Source of the DNA: an uncultured Comamonadaceae bacterium
GTDB taxonomy: Bacteria; Pseudomonadota; Gammaproteobacteria; Burkholderiales; Burkholderiaceae
Assembly (NCBI GenBank): GCA_946482595.1
Contig: CAMLSD010000136.1
Location: 1-10,178, forward strand
DNA length: 10,178 nt
Direction of reading: 5' to 3'
The notes beneath the pieces were generated by a model that searched no databases, had not been told where the DNA came from, and was given only the letters and a program-made list of their open reading frames with translations. Shown piece after piece: positions 1 through 6,586 of this stretch. The translations under genes and the position numbers were made by a program. How positions within the stretch are numbered: position 1 is the stretch's first letter; each line of letters opens with the position of its first letter.

Positions 1-171
1 GGGCCCGAGGGCGTGGTGAGCGTGTCGATCGGGGTGAGCGCGCTCGAGGCGCCCGGCGTGGCCACACCGCGCGATCTGGTCGCGGCTGCCGACCGCGCGT
101 TGTACGCCGCCAAGGCCGCCGGCCGGGCGCAGTGGCAGACGGTGGCACTGTCGCAGGCCACTGCCGGCTGA
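1..171 (+). CDS. GGDEF-domain diguanylate cyclase, C-terminal fragment
   Basis: This is the 3' end of a gene that begins before the window; 56 residues remain, ending in TGA at 169-171. The fragment contains VSVSIGVSAL, the beta-strand typical of the late GGDEF fold, followed by DLVAAADRALYAAKAAGRAQW, the closing helix with the usual ADxALYxAKxxGR pattern. GGDEF domains make cyclic di-GMP from two GTP. The GG[D/E]EF active-site loop and any sensor domain lie outside the window, so activity and input cannot be judged. The gene is convergent with the EamA gene, whose corrected stop lies 25 bases away. Family assignment is secure; whether it is an active cyclase is unknown. Confidence 0.9.
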   Translation, partial: GPEGVVSVSIGVSALEAPGVATPRDLVAAADRALYAAKAAGRAQWQTVALSQATAG

Positions 172-196
172 TCCACGGCCCGGCATCCCTTGCCGC

Positions 197-1124
197 TCAG
201 GCGGCGGCCGAGGCCGGTTTGTGTTGGGGTGCCCCCCCGGGTGCCGGCCAGCACCATGGCCAGCACCACACAGCCCAGCCCGACCCACTGCCAGGGCCGG
301 ATCGTCTCGCCCAGCACCAGCGCCGACAGCAGCAGTGCCGACACCGGCAGCCACACGGTGGCCAGCGAGGCCCGGGTGCCGCTGGTGCGGGCGCTGCCGG
401 CATACCAGAGCACAAAACCGATCACGGTCGGCCCCCAGGCGTAGTACACGATGCCGCCGAGCGCCGGCCCGGACAGGGTCGACGGCCGGGCCGCGTACAG
501 CGCCGCCGCCGGCACGGCCGACATCAGCAGGCCGCCGGCGCACATCAGCGTGGACAGCGGCAAGGCCGCGATCGGTTGCACCAGCCGCTTGTTGGCCAGG
601 ATGAACACCGCCTCGCAGGCCACCGCCGCCAGCACCAGCACGATGCCCAGCAGCCGGTGGGGCGAGGCCGTGGTGTCGCCGGGCGAGGCCGTGACCACCA
701 TGACGCCCGCACTGGCCAGCACGATGGACAGGACCATGCGCGTGCCCGGTCGTTCACCCAGCAGCAGGGCCGACAGCAAGGCCGACATGGCGGGCAGCGT
801 GCCGGCCACGATGCCGGCGTCGGCCGCGCTGGACAGGCTCACGCCCTGGATCAGCAGCACGGTGTAGCCCACGCTGCCGGCCGCTGCCTGCACCAGCAGC
901 AGCACCGTGTCGTGTCGGTTCGGTCGCGCCGCTCCCCAGCCAGGCAGCCTCTCCCCGCGCCACCACAGCAGCAGCAGGAACACCGGCAGCGCCGCGCCGT
1001 GGCGCAATGCCGTGGCCAGGAAGGGCTCCACCTCCTGGCCGATCAGCTTGCTGGCGACCACCGTGCTGCCCACCAGCACCATCGCCAGGGTGCACCACCA
1101 CTGGCCCTTCATCGATTCCGACAT
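197..1124 (-). CDS. EamA/DMT-superfamily inner-membrane transporter, possible 3' frameshift
   Basis: Starting at the ATG at 1124-1122 (MSESMKGQWWCTLAMVLVGS), the frame encodes about ten hydrophobic segments in two repeats, as in drug/metabolite exporters of the EamA family. Family-like stretches are AADAGIVAGTLPAMSALLSALLLGER, here near residues 101-126, and the second-repeat ASLATVWLPVSALLLSALVLGE. GGGAG at 1134-1130 is the ribosome-binding site, 5 bases from ATG. The frame itself has no stop before the window edge and would run antisense through the GGDEF gene. If the 7-C run at 232-238 had six bases, the protein would end at TGA 197-199 after 308 residues, with a short tail (GAPQHKPASAAA) past the last membrane helix, a normal size for the family. 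The coordinates given assume that correction. The substrate is unknown; an AraC-type regulator lies just upstream. Confidence 0.8.
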
Positions 1125-1153
1125 GCGCACTCCCGTGAATGAACGAGTGCGCA
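1124..1153 (-). promoter_or_regulatory. Perfect 9-bp inverted repeat over the EamA ribosome-binding site
   Basis: TGCGCACTC at 1124-1132 and GAGTGCGCA at 1145-1153 are exact reverse complements separated by 12 bases. In the - strand transcript the 3' arm covers the GAG of the GGGAG ribosome-binding site and the A of the start codon. If the hairpin forms it could limit translation of the transporter; as DNA it could instead be an operator between the AraC and EamA genes. A repeat this size can occur by chance in GC-rich DNA, so only its position makes it notable. Confidence 0.4.
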
Positions 1154-1196
1154 GTCTGGCCAGCCGGGACCGGCCGGTCTTGAACCAGGTTGCAGC

Positions 1197-2090
1197 TCAG
1201 CGCTCGCCGCTGCTGCCGCGTCCGGTGCCGTGCCCGACGCCGCACCCGACCCCGCGCTGCCAGGCCCCGGGTGTGTAACCCGCGTGCTGCACGAAAACCC
1301 GGGTCATATGGCTCTGGTCGGCAAACCCGGCGGCCGCGGCGGCGTCGGCCAGCGTGCTGCCCCGGCGAATCAGCTCCCGGGCGCGTTCGGTGCGCAGCTG
1401 CAGCAGCCATTCGTGCGGCGTGAGCCCGTAGCTGCGTGCAAACCGGCGCAGCACCTGGTACTTGCTCAGGCCGGCCAGCCGGGCCAGGTCGCTGAGGCTG
1501 GGGGCGGGTTGCAGCAGGGTGTCGGCCAGGCGTTCACGCACGCGCCGCATGTCGGCATCGACCGGCGCGGTGGGCAGGGCGGTGCTGTGCCCGCGCAGCA
1601 GCAGCGCGCAGGTGGCCACCAGGGCTTCCTCACAGGCCAGGGCCAGGTCTGGCGGCGGTGCGGCGGCCTGCTGTTGTTCCTGCCAGCCGTCCAGCCGGTC
1701 GAACAGGTGGCGCAGCGCGGCGGCCAGTGCGGCATCGCGGATCACCGGGTGGGTCACGCGTAGCGCGCCGGGGTCGCGCGCGAGCGGATCGTCCGGCATC
1801 GAGGCCATCGCCGCCGGGTCGAGGTAGATCATGCGCCAGCGACGGGCCGGTGCCCCCAGCGGGCGGCCGTCGTGCACCTCGCCAGGGTTGGAGGTGATCA
1901 GGTCGCCGGCGTAGGCATCGACCGGCCCGCGGTCGCTGGCCGAATGGTGGGCACCGTGTTCGATCAGACCCAGGCCGTAGCTGGCATGCCAGTGGCGGCC
2001 GAACTGCCGGCTGCTGTCGATCAGCGTGCCGTGCACACCCTCCCAGGGTGTGGCCAGCAGCCGGACCTGGTGTTCGGTGTTGTCGCGCAT
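1197..2090 (-). CDS. AraC-family transcriptional regulator
   Basis: The 297-residue protein has an N-terminal cupin-like sensor half and a C-terminal AraC/XylS DNA-binding domain. In the N-terminal half, HWHASYGLG (residues 33-41) and GDLITSNPGEVHDG (62-75) match the AraC-binding/dimerisation fold. Around residues 181-280 are two helix-turn-helix units: SLSDLARLAGLSKYQVLRRF and the signature stretch from TLADAAAAAGFADQSHMTRVF to GYTPGAW. The ATG at 2090 is chosen because it begins the conserved sensor domain and lies 4 bases after the patatin stop; an upstream in-frame extension to 2378 would only read antisense through the patatin gene. No strong ribosome-binding site is visible, which fits translational coupling to patatin. 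The Gly-rich C-terminal tail looks dispensable. A likely target is the EamA gene 72 bases downstream, by analogy with other AraC-transporter pairs; the effector is unknown. Confidence 0.88.
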   Translation of the reverse strand: MRDNTEHQVRLLATPWEGVHGTLIDSSRQFGRHWHASYGLGLIEHGAHHSASDRGPVDAYAGDLITSNPGEVHDGRPLGAPARRWRMIYLDPAAMASMPDDPLARDPGALRVTHPVIRDAALAAALRHLFDRLDGWQEQQQAAAPPPDLALACEEALVATCALLLRGHSTALPTAPVDADMRRVRERLADTLLQPAPSLSDLARLAGLSKYQVLRRFARSYGLTPHEWLLQLRTERARELIRRGSTLADAAAAAGFADQSHMTRVFVQHAGYTPGAWQRGVGCGVGHGTGRGSSGER

Positions 2091-2094
2091 GGGC

Positions 2095-3252
2095 TCAACG
2101 GCCGCCCCACAGCCGGCGCAGGTTGCCCCAGGTGCGCCGGCGCGGCGCCGTGCCGGCCTCGGCGTTGTCGCCGGCATCGGCGGTGTTGCCTTCGCGCCGA
2201 CGCAACGACTTGCCCAGGAACTCCTCCTCAACGTCGAGCGAGGAGCGCACGCCGATGTCCTGGCGGTGGGCGTCGAGCCAGCGCTCGCAGGCGGCACGGC
2301 CGAGGTCGTGCAGCTGTTCGAGGAAGGTCCAGTCGGTGTTGAACTTGCTCGAGGCATTGAACGGTGCCAGGCCGGCATCGTCAGCCACCATGTGCAGGCG
2401 CAGGTCCTTGTACTGGCGCGGGTCGAGCTTGTGCTCGCGCAGCAGCCGCGAGACGAAGGCGATCGCGCGCATCTCGCCGATCAGGCTGGTGTTGAAGGTG
2501 ATCTCGCTGAGCCGGTCGACGATCTCCACGCTGCGCGTGGGCGTGCCCTCGCGCCGCAGCGGATTGATCTTCACCAGCAGGATGTCCAGCGATTCGCTGT
2601 GATAGATCAGCGGGTAGATCGCCGGGTTGCCGGTGTAGCCGCCGTCCCAGTAGGGTTCACCGTCGATCTCGACGGCCTGGAACATGAAGGGCAGGCAGGC
2701 CGAGGCCAGCAGCGCGTCGGTGCTGAGTTCGTCGCCGGTGAAGATGCGGGCCTGGCCGGTGTGCACCGAGGTGGCCGCGATGAACAGGTTCACCTTGTAC
2801 GGCGGCTGGTGGCAGGCATGCAGTGCGTTTTCGTCGACGTGTCGGCGCACCACGTCGCGCAGCGGATTCAGGTTCAGCGGGTTGAACTCATAGGGGCTGA
2901 AGGTGCGCCAGAAGTTGGTCATCCACTGGTAGCTCGGCAGCTTGTCGAAGTTGAAGTTGCCGTTGCCGCCGCCGCCCTGGTTGAGCGAAAAGGGCGAAAA
3001 GATCTGGCCGCTCACGCTCACGTCGCGCCAGAAGTCGCGCAAGGCCTTGCGGGCCTGCTCGGGCCCGCCCTGGCTGAGCCCGGTCACCAGCACGGCGGCA
3101 TTCAAGGCGCCGGCACTGGTGCCCGAGATGCCGCTGACCTGCAGGTCGGGTTCTTCAAGCAGCCGGTCGAGCACGCCCCAGGTGAAGGCACCGTGGGAAC
3201 CGCCACCTTGCAGTGCCAGGTCGATCTTGCGCGGGGAGGGAGATTGGGCCAT
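2095..3252 (-). CDS. Patatin-like phospholipase / acyl hydrolase
   Basis: The 385-residue protein begins MAQSPSPRKIDLALQGGGSH. It shows the full patatin catalytic set: the glycine-rich oxyanion loop GGGSHG (residues 16-21), the nucleophile elbow GTSAG with Ser46, and the DGG motif with Asp203 in YWDGGYTGNP. This is a Ser-Asp dyad hydrolase expected to cleave acyl esters of lipids, probably in the cytoplasm or at the membrane, since no signal peptide is seen. The ATG at 3252 is preferred over a longer in-frame start at 3423 because it has GGAG at 3264-3261 and begins just before the conserved strand; the extension would overlap the chemoreceptor end. A Gly/Asn-rich loop (NQGGGGNGNFNF, 91-102) lies between the motifs. 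The Arg-rich C terminus (APRRRTWGNLRRLWGGR) is basic. The stop is 4 bases before the AraC start. Substrate is unknown. Confidence 0.9.
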   Translation of the reverse strand: MAQSPSPRKIDLALQGGGSHGAFTWGVLDRLLEEPDLQVSGISGTSAGALNAAVLVTGLSQGGPEQARKALRDFWRDVSVSGQIFSPFSLNQGGGGNGNFNFDKLPSYQWMTNFWRTFSPYEFNPLNLNPLRDVVRRHVDENALHACHQPPYKVNLFIAATSVHTGQARIFTGDELSTDALLASACLPFMFQAVEIDGEPYWDGGYTGNPAIYPLIYHSESLDILLVKINPLRREGTPTRSVEIVDRLSEITFNTSLIGEMRAIAFVSRLLREHKLDPRQYKDLRLHMVADDAGLAPFNASSKFNTDWTFLEQLHDLGRAACERWLDAHRQDIGVRSSLDVEEEFLGKSLRRREGNTADAGDNAEAGTAPRRRTWGNLRRLWGGR

Positions 3253-3260
3253 GCAGAGCG

Positions 3261-3279
3261 CTCCAGGGTTTTCCCGGAG
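3261..3279 (-). promoter_or_regulatory. Hairpin enclosing the patatin ribosome-binding site
   Basis: On the - strand the sequence reads CTCC-GGG-AAAA-CCC-T-GGAG: a 7-bp GC-rich stem with one bulged T and an AAAA loop. The 3' arm is the GGAG ribosome-binding site, 8 bases before the patatin ATG. It could mask that site. It has no following T run, so it does not look like a normal intrinsic terminator for the chemoreceptor gene just upstream, though it might slow or partly stop transcription. Confidence 0.4.
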
Positions 3280-3319
3280 TCTACTGACATGGCGTGACCT
3301 CGCGCCCTGCAGTGTCGAC

Positions 3320-4915
3320 TCAAGGGGTGGCCAGCCGGAAGGCGCCGATGGTCTGCGCCAGCCGGTCGGCTTGTTCACGCAGCGAGGCGGCCGCCGCCGC
3401 CGACTGCTCGACCAGTGCCGCATTTTGCTGTGTCATGCGGTCGAGTTCACCGACGGCGGTGTTCACCTGGCCGATGCCGCTGCTCTGCTCGGTCGCGGCG
3501 GTGGTGATTCCGGCCACCCGGTCGGCCACCTGCTGCACCGCGGCCACGATCTCGCCCATGGTGCCGCCGGCCTGGCGCACCAGTGCGGCGCCCGAGTCCA
3601 CCTTGGCCAGCGAGTCGCCGATCAACGCCTTGATCTCGCGGGCGGCCTCGGCGCTGCGCTGCGCCAGGCTGCGCACCTCGGCGGCCACCACGGCAAAGCC
3701 GCGACCCTGTTCACCGGCGCGCGCGGCTTCCACGGCCGCGTTGAGCGCCAGGATGTTGGTCTGGAAGGCAATGCCGTCGATGGTGCCGGTGATGTCGGCA
3801 ATGCGGCGCGCGGCCGTGTCGATCTCGCCCATCGTGGCCACCACACGCGAGACCACCTCACCGCCCTGGGTGGCCACGCTGCAGGCGCCGGCGGCCAGGC
3901 GATTGGCCTGCGAGGCCGCGTCGGCGGACTGTCGCACCGTGCCGGTGAGCTGCTCCATCGACGACGCGGTCTGCTGCAGGCTGCTGGCGGCCTGTTCGGT
4001 GCGTTCGCTCAGATGCTGGTTGCCGGCGGCGATCTCGCTGCTGGCCAGCGTGATCGTGTCGCAACTGCTGCGGATCTGGCCGACGATGTGCTGCAAGGCG
4101 GCCTGCATGCGTGCCAGGGCCTGCTGCAGTTCACCGGCTTCACCACCGGCCGTCACGGCCACCGGCGAGGACAGGTCGCCCGAGGCGATGTCGCCCGCGC
4201 GCCGCACCACCGCATGGATCGGGCGCGAGATCGAGCGGGCCAGCCAGATCGACAGCCCCGCCACCGCCAGCATCCCGGCCAGCGCCGCGGCCAGGTTGAT
4301 CGACTGCAGTTGCGCGGTCTCGCGCGAGGCCTTGGCATAGGCCTGCTCGGCGCCGGTGACTTGCGATTGCAGGAGCGCGCCCAGGGCCTGGCTGGCGCCG
4401 TCGAAGTGCGGTGCGAGGTTGGCGCGGAACTCCGACACCGCTTGGGCGCGGTCGCCTTCGTTGTAGAGGCGCACGATGTCCTCGCGCACCTTCTGATAGC
4501 TCGCCCAGTGCTGGCGGAACTCGCCGATCAGCCGGGTTTCGTCGGCTGAGGTGGCATGGGTCAACGCGTCCTCCAGCCCGGCCATCATGGTCTGCTCGAG
4601 CTTGAGCACCGCCTCGAAATGCTCCTGGGCCTGCCGGGTGTACGAGGTTTCCATCGCCAGCACGATGCGCATGCGGCTGCGGTGCAGACGGTCCAGGGCG
4701 GTGCCGTACTGCCCCATCGGCACCGCATGGGTGCGGTACACGGTGGACAGCTCGCGCGTGGCCACCTCCACGCCGTGTCGGCTGCTCAGCAGCAGGAACA
4801 GCACCACGGCCACCATCAGGCCGGACAGCAGGGCCAGCCGGCTGCGGATGCGCCAGCGTCCGGGGTGCAGGTGGGCTGGCCAGGCGGTGTGGAGACGGGT
4901 CAGAATGCTCAACAT
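3320..4915 (-). CDS. Methyl-accepting chemotaxis protein, 4-helix-bundle sensor type
   Basis: The 531-residue chemoreceptor has the standard order. TM1 is at about residues 27-44. A periplasmic helical domain (about 47-205) resembles the 4HB_MCP family ([21 protein letters not shown]). TM2 is about 206-226, a HAMP linker 227-279 (starting [20 protein letters not shown]), and then comes a long cytoplasmic coiled coil. The conserved signalling tip is near 382-415, with [20 protein letters not shown] followed by [19 protein letters not shown]. It would signal to a CheA/CheW array. There is no C-terminal NWETF-type pentapeptide; the protein ends IGAFRLATP. The ATG at 4915 has a close GAGG at 4923-4920 and starts shortly before TM1. 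It diverges from amtB across a 434-base control region and is 67 bases upstream of patatin. The ligand is unknown; a nitrogen-related one is only a guess from context. Confidence 0.93.
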   Translation of the reverse strand: MLSILTRLHTAWPAHLHPGRWRIRSRLALLSGLMVAVVLFLLLSSRHGVEVATRELSTVYRTHAVPMGQYGTALDRLHRSRMRIVLAMETSYTRQAQEHFEAVLKLEQTMMAGLEDALTHATSADETRLIGEFRQHWASYQKVREDIVRLYNEGDRAQAVSEFRANLAPHFDGASQALGALLQSQVTGAEQAYAKASRETAQLQSINLAAALAGMLAVAGLSIWLARSISRPIHAVVRRAGDIASGDLSSPVAVTAGGEAGELQQALARMQAALQHIVGQIRSSCDTITLASSEIAAGNQHLSERTEQAASSLQQTASSMEQLTGTVRQSADAASQANRLAAGACSVATQGGEVVSRVVATMGEIDTAARRIADITGTIDGIAFQTNILALNAAVEAARAGEQGRGFAVVAAEVRSLAQRSAEAAREIKALIGDSLAKVDSGAALVRQAGGTMGEIVAAVQQVADRVAGITTAATEQSSGIGQVNTAVGELDRMTQQNAALVEQSAAAAASLREQADRLAQTIGAFRLATP

Positions 4916-4927
4916 GGGGCCTCATGG

Positions 4928-4940
4928 GTAGTTTGACTAC
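4928..4940. promoter_or_regulatory. Dyad GTAG-N5-CTAC, copy A
   Basis: GTAG at 4928-4931 and CTAC at 4937-4940 flank a 5-base spacer. On the - strand it reads ATGTAG-TCAAA-CTACCC, matching copy B (ATGTAG-TACAG-CTACAT) over the left arm, the first spacer base and CTAC. It lies 12 bases upstream of the chemoreceptor start, overlapping the leader, a position suited to repression. No known regulator is recognised. Confidence 0.35.
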
Positions 4941-4945
4941 ATTCT

Positions 4946-4973
4946 GATGCGTTTGCTTGTTACCAAACGCATC
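4946..4973. promoter_or_regulatory. Perfect 10-bp inverted repeat in the chemoreceptor leader
   Basis: GATGCGTTTG at 4946-4955 and CAAACGCATC at 4964-4973 are exact reverse complements around an 8-base loop. It lies 30 bases upstream of the chemoreceptor ATG and next to dyad copy A. Neither strand has a T run after it, so an intrinsic terminator is unlikely; an RNA leader hairpin or an operator fits better. Confidence 0.5.
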
Positions 4974-5075
4974 CTTCGCGCCGGATTTTCGGACGCCTGC
5001 GGCACCCATGTAGCCCCTGAAAGCCCTGGGCACCGCAAGATCCCTGGCGGTTCCGTGAAATCGGAGGGTGTTTGT

Positions 5076-5092
5076 ATGTAGCTGTACTACAT
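5076..5092. promoter_or_regulatory. Dyad ATGTAG-N5-CTACAT, copy B
   Basis: ATGTAG at 5076-5081 and CTACAT at 5087-5092 form a perfect 6-bp inverted repeat with a CTGTA spacer. It shares arms and spacer length with copy A, 150 bases away centre to centre. Two similar dyads either side of the presumed chemoreceptor promoter suggest one regulator, possibly acting by looping; the protein is not identified. Confidence 0.4.
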
Positions 5093-5120
5093 TTCTGCCG
5101 CCCGAGCTACAGCGCCACCA

Positions 5121-5137
5121 TGCACCGGCACGGGGCG
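5121..5137 (+). promoter_or_regulatory. NtrC-box-like site 1
   Basis: TGCACC-GGCAC-GGGGCG has a perfect left half of the TGCACC-N5-GGTGCA NtrC consensus and four of six bases in the right half. Its centre is about 135 bases before the predicted sigma-54 start, a usual enhancer distance. Confidence 0.4.
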
Positions 5138-5171
5138 CCGTCACGCACGGTGGATCGGGGCAGCGGGCTGT

Positions 5172-5188
5172 GGCACCGCTTGCGTGCG
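5172..5188 (+). promoter_or_regulatory. NtrC-box-like site 2
   Basis: GGCACC-GCTTG-CGTGCG keeps the GCAC-N7-GTGC core and matches nine of the twelve consensus arm bases. Its centre is about 51 bases downstream of site 1 and 32 upstream of site 3, close to whole helical turns. Confidence 0.4.
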
Positions 5189-5203
5189 TGATGCGCGCCG
5201 AGA

Positions 5204-5220
5204 GGCACGTCAACGGTGCA
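5204..5220 (+). promoter_or_regulatory. NtrC-box-like site 3
   Basis: GGCACG-TCAAC-GGTGCA has a perfect right half and the exact GCAC-N7-GTGC core, ten of twelve consensus arm bases. Its centre is about 52 bases before the predicted start, closer to the promoter than typical NtrC enhancers, so it could modulate rather than activate. Confidence 0.45.
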
Positions 5221-5237
5221 TCGTGAGCGCCCCAAAA

Positions 5238-5253
5238 CGGCACAGCTTTTGCT
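5238..5253 (+). promoter_or_regulatory. Sigma-54-type -24/-12 promoter of amtB
   Basis: CGGCAC-AGCTT-TTGCT matches the TGGCAC-N5-TTGCW consensus in every position except the first base. The invariant GG (5239-5240) and GC (5251-5252) are exactly 10 bases apart. Transcription would begin near 5264, giving a leader of about 86 bases. A 6-bp hairpin TGGTGC-N6-GCACCA (5260-5277) lies at that predicted start. Nitrogen-controlled amtB genes commonly use sigma-54 with NtrC, which fits the upstream dyads. Confidence 0.65.
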
Positions 5254-5349
5254 TGCGTCTGGTGCTTTCGCGCACCAAGGCTGCGTTGTTGCCCAACTCG
5301 GGTGCATGGCGGCTGCGCTTTGGCCCAGACATCCGTTTCGAGGAACCCC

Positions 5350-6552
5350 ATGGAGCAACTCAAGCAGGGCAGTGATGCCCTCTTCATCCTGTTGGGCGCC
5401 ATCATGGTGCTCGCCATGCACGCCGGCTTCGCCTTTCTGGAGCTGGGGACGGTGCGCAAGAAGAACCAGGTCAATGCGCTGGTGAAGATCCTGGTGGACT
5501 TCTCGGTGTCCACCATCGCGTACTTTTTTGTGGGCTACACGGTGGCCTACGGCGTGCAGTTCATGGCCGGCGCCGAGACCCTGGCGCAGAAAAACGGCTA
5601 TGACCTGGTGAAGTTCTTCTTCCTGCTGACCTTTGCGGCGGCGATCCCGGCCATCATCTCGGGCGGCATCGCCGAGCGGGCGCGCTTCTACCCCCAGCTT
5701 GCGGCCACCGCGGTCATCGTGGGGCTGGTGTATCCGCTGTTCGAGGGGGTGGTCTGGAACGGCAACTTCGGCGTGCAGGCCTGGCTGGAGTCGGTGACCG
5801 GCTCGCCCTTCCATGACTTTGCCGGCTCGATCGTCGTGCATGCGGTGGGCGGGTGGATTGCGCTGCCGGCCGTGCTGCTGCTGGGCGCGCGCAGCAATCG
5901 CTACCGCAAGGACGGCGCCATCAGCGCGCATCCGCCCTCCAGCATTCCCTTCCTGGCGCTGGGCGCCTGGGTGCTGACGGTGGGCTGGTTCGGCTTCAAC
6001 GTGATGAGCGCGCAGACCATCGACAAGATCTCGGGCCTGGTGGCCGTGAACTCGCTGATGGCGATGGTGGGTGGCACGCTGGCGGCGCTGGTGGCCGGGC
6101 GCAATGACCCGGGCTTCGTGCACAACGGGCCGCTGGCCGGCCTGGTGGCCGTGTGTGCCGGCTCCGACCTGATGCACCCGGCCGGTGCCCTGGTGACCGG
6201 CGCGGTGGCCGGCGCGATCTTCGTGCTGATGTTCACGCTGACCCAGAACCGCTGGAAGATCGACGACGTGCTCGGCGTGTGGCCGCTGCACGGCCTGTGT
6301 GGCGCCTGGGGCGGGCTGGCCGCCGGCATCTTCGGCAGCCAGGCGCTGGGTGGGCTGGGCGGGGTCAGCCTGCTGGCCCAGGTGCTGGGCACGCTGGCCG
6401 GCGTGGCCTGGGCGCTGCTGGGCGGGCTGGTGGTCTATGGGGTGCTGCGTGCCGTGGTGGGGCTGCGCCTGAGCACCGAGGAGGAGTTCGACGGGGCCGA
6501 CCTGAGCATCCACCGCATCAGCGCCACGCCGGAGCGTGAAGCCAACTGGTGA
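5350..6552 (+). CDS. amtB: Ammonium transporter, Amt family
   Basis: This 400-residue membrane protein carries ammonium into the cytoplasm. The key residues of the E. coli AmtB pore have counterparts: the twin histidines His164 (DFAGSIVVH, with Asp156) and His314 (WPLHGLCGAWGG), the Phe gate Phe95 (TFAA) and Phe216 (GWFGFN), and Trp213, Ser220 and Trp136. About eleven membrane helices are expected, with a periplasmic N terminus and no separate signal peptide. The cytoplasmic tail starts VGLRLSTEEEF, the region by which PII proteins usually bind Amt channels. The ATG at 5350 has GAGGA at 5340-5344; an earlier in-frame ATG at 5302 lies upstream of that site and adds residues outside the family. 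Unlike the common glnK-amtB pair, no PII gene adjoins it. Control by sigma-54 and NtrC is inferred from the upstream sites. Confidence 0.96.
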   Translation: MEQLKQGSDALFILLGAIMVLAMHAGFAFLELGTVRKKNQVNALVKILVDFSVSTIAYFFVGYTVAYGVQFMAGAETLAQKNGYDLVKFFFLLTFAAAIPAIISGGIAERARFYPQLAATAVIVGLVYPLFEGVVWNGNFGVQAWLESVTGSPFHDFAGSIVVHAVGGWIALPAVLLLGARSNRYRKDGAISAHPPSSIPFLALGAWVLTVGWFGFNVMSAQTIDKISGLVAVNSLMAMVGGTLAALVAGRNDPGFVHNGPLAGLVAVCAGSDLMHPAGALVTGAVAGAIFVLMFTLTQNRWKIDDVLGVWPLHGLCGAWGGLAAGIFGSQALGGLGGVSLLAQVLGTLAGVAWALLGGLVVYGVLRAVVGLRLSTEEEFDGADLSIHRISATPEREANW

Positions 6553-6586
6553 GCCGGTTCTCGTGTCGTGAGTGGGAGGTTCGTTG

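Larger units (their letters stand above)
4916..5349. promoter_or_regulatory. Divergent control region between the chemoreceptor and amtB genes
   Basis: This 434-base stretch has no convincing gene and is visibly less GC-rich than its flanks in places. It holds, from left to right, a GTAG-N5-CTAC dyad, a perfect 10-bp inverted repeat, a lone ATGTAG half-site (5008-5013), an ATGTAG-N5-CTACAT dyad, three GCAC-N7-G(T/G)GC dyads resembling NtrC boxes, a sigma-54-type promoter, and a small hairpin at its predicted transcription start. No convincing sigma-70 or sigma-28 promoter was found for the chemoreceptor by eye. Confidence 0.7.

Noticed and set aside
132..1142. 336-codon open frame on the + strand across the EamA gene
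   Set aside because: Gln/His/Arg-rich shadow overlapping both the GGDEF end and a clear ten-helix transporter.
2026..3297. 423-codon open frame on the + strand across patatin
   Set aside because: Antisense to a gene with all patatin catalytic motifs; no domain of its own.
2942..4549. 535-codon open frame on the + strand across the patatin and chemoreceptor genes
   Set aside because: Antisense to two well-supported genes, with composition typical of a shadow frame.
4975..5060. Cyclic di-GMP (GEMM) riboswitch in the chemoreceptor leader
   Set aside because: Considered because of the structured leader, but the conserved GEMM core and tetraloop elements are not visible.
4975..5075. Sigma-28 (FliA) promoter for the chemoreceptor
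   Set aside because: Partial -10 resemblances such as TCCGAAAA and TCCGATTT on the - strand have no -35 TAAA at the right distance.
5171..5184. A second sigma-54-like element, TGGCAC followed by TTGC
   Set aside because: The spacer is 3 bases instead of 5, so the GG and GC elements are two bases too close.
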